Positions 14,127 to 15,895 of a DNA stretch of 15,895 nucleotides are shown here, piece after piece. Position numbers and translations under genes: made by a program. Source of the stretch: Gammaproteobacteria bacterium (lineage in GTDB: Bacteria > Pseudomonadota > Gammaproteobacteria > UBA6429 > Thiohalophilaceae); assembly GCA_024639445.1 (NCBI GenBank), contig JAHEIJ010000017.1:1-15895 (forward strand). Direction: 5' to 3'. The notes under the pieces were generated by a model. The model was not told the DNA's origin and did not search any database. It worked only from the letters and a program-made list of their open reading frames with translations. How positions within the stretch are numbered: the stretch's first letter is position 1; every line of letters starts with the position of its first letter.

Positions 14127-14774
14127 ATGAAATTGATTTTGTTAGGTGCACCGGGTGCCGGTAAAGGTACCGTGGCCAAGATGCTCACCGAGCTCGATGG
14201 CTCGGTTCAAATCTCCACGGGCGACATTCTGCGTGGTGCGGTCCAGGCGGGTACCGAACTCGGTAAACAGGCCGAAGCCTTTATGAAAGCCGGTGATCTG
14301 GTTCCCGATGAATTAATCATGGGCATCATGGAAAGCCGCCTGCAGGAACCCGATTGTGATAAAGGCTTTCTGTTAGACGGTTTCCCACGCACCATTCCGC
14401 AGGCCGACGCCCTGAAAGAGCTACTGGCTAAACTGAACATTGAACTGGATATGGCCGTTAATATTGACGTGCCACGCGATGTCATTCTGGATCGGCTCAC
14501 CACCCGCCGCACCTGCTCCAATACCGATTGCCAGGCGATTTATAACGTCAAAAGCAATCCACCGAAACAGGAAGGTGTGTGTGACATGTGCGGCAGCCCG
14601 GTTGTGCAGCGTGAAGATGAAACCGAAGAAGCCATCAGTCACCGGCTGGAAACCTATAACGAAAAAACTGCACCATTGATAGGTTTCTATGATAAGGAAG
14701 GACTACTGATTACCAGTGATGCGACTTCAAGCGATGCGGTGATCAATCTGATAAAAGAAAAACTTGGTCTCTAA
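14127..14774 (+). CDS. adk: Adenylate kinase (second copy, no tail)
   Basis: ATG 14127 gives a 215-residue adenylate kinase of ordinary length: P-loop GAPGAGKGT (7-15), QISTGDILRGAV, LLDGFPRTIPQAD and the LID TTRRTCSNTDCQAIYN with Cys130, Cys135, Cys152 and Cys155. This is a zinc LID with an unusual CxxxxC first pair. The frame is open to 14028, but AGAGGT lies 9 nt before 14127 and homology starts there. It differs clearly from the tailed kinase at 1-934 (GKGTVAK against GKGTQAK, different LID spacing), so it is not a recent duplicate; separate acquisition is possible. A terminator follows at 14793. A 164-bp leader upstream holds no gene that I can see. Confidence 0.95.
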   Translation: MKLILLGAPGAGKGTVAKMLTELDGSVQISTGDILRGAVQAGTELGKQAEAFMKAGDLVPDELIMGIMESRLQEPDCDKGFLLDGFPRTIPQADALKELLAKLNIELDMAVNIDVPRDVILDRLTTRRTCSNTDCQAIYNVKSNPPKQEGVCDMCGSPVVQREDETEEAISHRLETYNEKTAPLIGFYDKEGLLITSDATSSDAVINLIKEKLGL

Positions 14775-14792
14775 TCTAAGCTTTAACCACAT

Positions 14793-14820
14793 AAGGACGG
14801 GCAATTCTGTCCGTCTTTTT
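14793..14820 (+). terminator. Rho-independent terminator after the second adk
   Basis: An 11-bp stem pairs 14793-14803 with 14808-14818 (core GGACGG with CCGTCT, two G-U pairs) around the loop ATTC, and the T-run TTTTT begins at 14816. It lies 19 bp past the adk stop. Confidence 0.85.
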
Positions 14821-15096
14821 CTTATCCAGAGATATAGATTCAGAACGGCTCATTTATTTATCCCAATAAATGTTCGTTACCTCATGTTCTCTCGATCCAA
14901 CTATAATTAGCTTGAGGTCATATCAATAAAGTCACAAGTTGGCAGAATGGGGCAATAATCCTCCCCATACTTTCCCAGGTTCCGATGAAGTTGTGCTGAT
15001 ATCGATATTACTTCTGCTTGTATTTATTTAACATGGCCAATATTGAAAAACTTCATAAATGATAATTTAATACCAAAGACATGCTGATACATTAAT
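14821..15096. other. AT-rich gap upstream of sucrose-phosphate synthase
   Basis: No gene is seen. It holds CATTTATT/AATAAATG as an 8-bp hairpin (14851-14872), a TATAAT at 14902-14907 without a clear -35, ATGGGG/CCCCAT (14947-14968) as a small stem, and the palindrome ATATCGATAT (14999-15008). These fit a long regulated leader for the gene at 15097, but no known riboswitch is recognised. Confidence 0.5.
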
Positions 15097-15895
15097 ATGG
15101 ATAACATATCACACGGAAAGAAAAGAGCAGGACGAGTCAACATTCTTTTGATAAGTGTACACGGCCTGATTCGGACTAATAACCTGGAACTAGGTCGAGA
15201 TGCCGATACCGGCGGCCAAATCAAGTATGTTGTCGAACTGGCGCGCACACTCGCCGAATTTAACGGTGTTGAACAAGTCAATCTGCTGACTCGTCGCATT
15301 ATTGATTCGGATATCAGTGAAGATTACTCGCGGCCTTACGAACCTATTTCAGACAAGGCGCAAATCATACGCCTTGAAGCCGGTCCCGAAGCCTACCTGC
15401 CGAAAGAAGAGCTGTGGGATTATCTCGATACTTTTGCGGACAATGCGCTTGCCTACATTCGCGAACTTGGCCGCACTCCCGATGTTATTCATAGCCATTA
15501 TGCCGACGCCGGATATGTTGGTGTACGTCTTGCCAACCTTCTGGGTATCCCGCTCGTCCATACCGGACATTCCCTTGGCCGTGTCAAACGGCGACGACTC
15601 CTGGCATCGGGACTCAAGCGCAATGAAATTGAAACACGTTATAACATGACACGCCGTATTGAAGCTGAGGAGGATACGCTTGCGACGGCAGAACTCGTCA
15701 TAGCCAGCACACAAAATGAAATCGAAGAACAATACGGTCTCTATGATCATTACCAGCCTGAGTTAATGCGGGTTATTCCTCCTGGCACTGATCTGGAACG
15801 TTTCCATACACCAACCGGTACTGAGGCAAACGAACCGATTGCACCGCAACTGCACCGCTTTCTGGGAGATCCCGACAAACCCATGATCCTTGCGC
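15097..15895 (+). CDS. Sucrose-phosphate synthase (partial, N-terminal 266 residues)
   Basis: Sucrose-phosphate synthase (GT4 family) joins UDP-glucose and fructose 6-phosphate to sucrose 6-phosphate. From ATG 15097 (the first start after an in-frame stop at 15085) the protein reads VNILLISVHGLIR, GRDADTGGQIKYVVELARTL, VNLLTRRI, DVIHSHYADAGYVG, VHTGHSLGRVKRRRLL, RRIEAEEDTLATAELVIAST and RVIPPGTDLERF, all characteristic of SPS rather than plain sucrose synthase. The gene runs off the window, so the second Rossmann domain and any fused phosphatase are not visible. Sucrose is a compatible solute or carbon store in halotolerant and one-carbon-using proteobacteria. The SD is weak. Confidence 0.92.
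   Translation, partial: MDNISHGKKRAGRVNILLISVHGLIRTNNLELGRDADTGGQIKYVVELARTLAEFNGVEQVNLLTRRIIDSDISEDYSRPYEPISDKAQIIRLEAGPEAYLPKEELWDYLDTFADNALAYIRELGRTPDVIHSHYADAGYVGVRLANLLGIPLVHTGHSLGRVKRRRLLASGLKRNEIETRYNMTRRIEAEEDTLATAELVIASTQNEIEEQYGLYDHYQPELMRVIPPGTDLERFHTPTGTEANEPIAPQLHRFLGDPDKPMILA

Noticed and set aside
15024..15299. Minus-strand open frame
   Set aside because: It is antisense to the start of the sucrose-phosphate synthase gene, whose motifs are unambiguous.

Overview
The window looks like chromosomal DNA of a free-living gammaproteobacterium. Signs are a MutH mismatch-repair endonuclease (a family largely confined to Gammaproteobacteria), an E. coli-like MoaC/MoaD/MoaE set, a YqjF/YqjG/pirin/LysR cluster known in enterics, and a bacterial sucrose-phosphate synthase of the type found in halotolerant, methane-, ammonia- or sulfur-oxidising proteobacteria. 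Base composition is moderate and no phage, transposase, CRISPR array, tRNA or rRNA is visible. The species cannot be named from the sequence.

Layout. 1-934 (-): an adenylate kinase with a long lysine/alanine histone-H1-like C-terminal tail, cut by the window edge. 935-1917: a divergent control region, a 34-codon relic that looks like the N-terminus of inorganic pyrophosphatase, and a YfcE-type phosphodiesterase. 1914-2091: heptamer repeats forming a long inverted repeat between two convergent genes. 2097-3341: molybdopterin genes moaE-moaD (-) divergent from moaC (+), the latter preceded by a 9-codon leader ORF. 3462-5680: mutH convergent with, and overlapping by 13 bp, a membrane-anchored glutamate-synthase-like FMN/Fe-S protein. 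5880-7998: a SAM methyltransferase, an unrecognised helical protein and a DUF2007/zinc-ribbon protein. 8084-9565 (-): a GGDEF diguanylate cyclase. About 500 nt follow with a possible gene relic. 10071-10724: a DUF502 membrane protein. 10768-13962: a pirin, glutathionyl-hydroquinone reductase and DoxX operon (-) divergent from a LysR regulator (+), probably a quinone/electrophile response unit. 14127-14774: a second, tail-less adenylate kinase with a good terminator. 15097-end: a partial sucrose-phosphate synthase.

The most unusual points are the adenylate kinase fused to an H1-like tail with a second plain adenylate kinase 13 kb away, the pyrophosphatase start peptide coupled by ATGA to a phosphodiesterase gene, the moaC leader ORF, a possibly leaderless mutH transcript, and decayed-looking open frames in two intergenic stretches. 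I found no clear sign of an undescribed multi-gene defence or mobile system.
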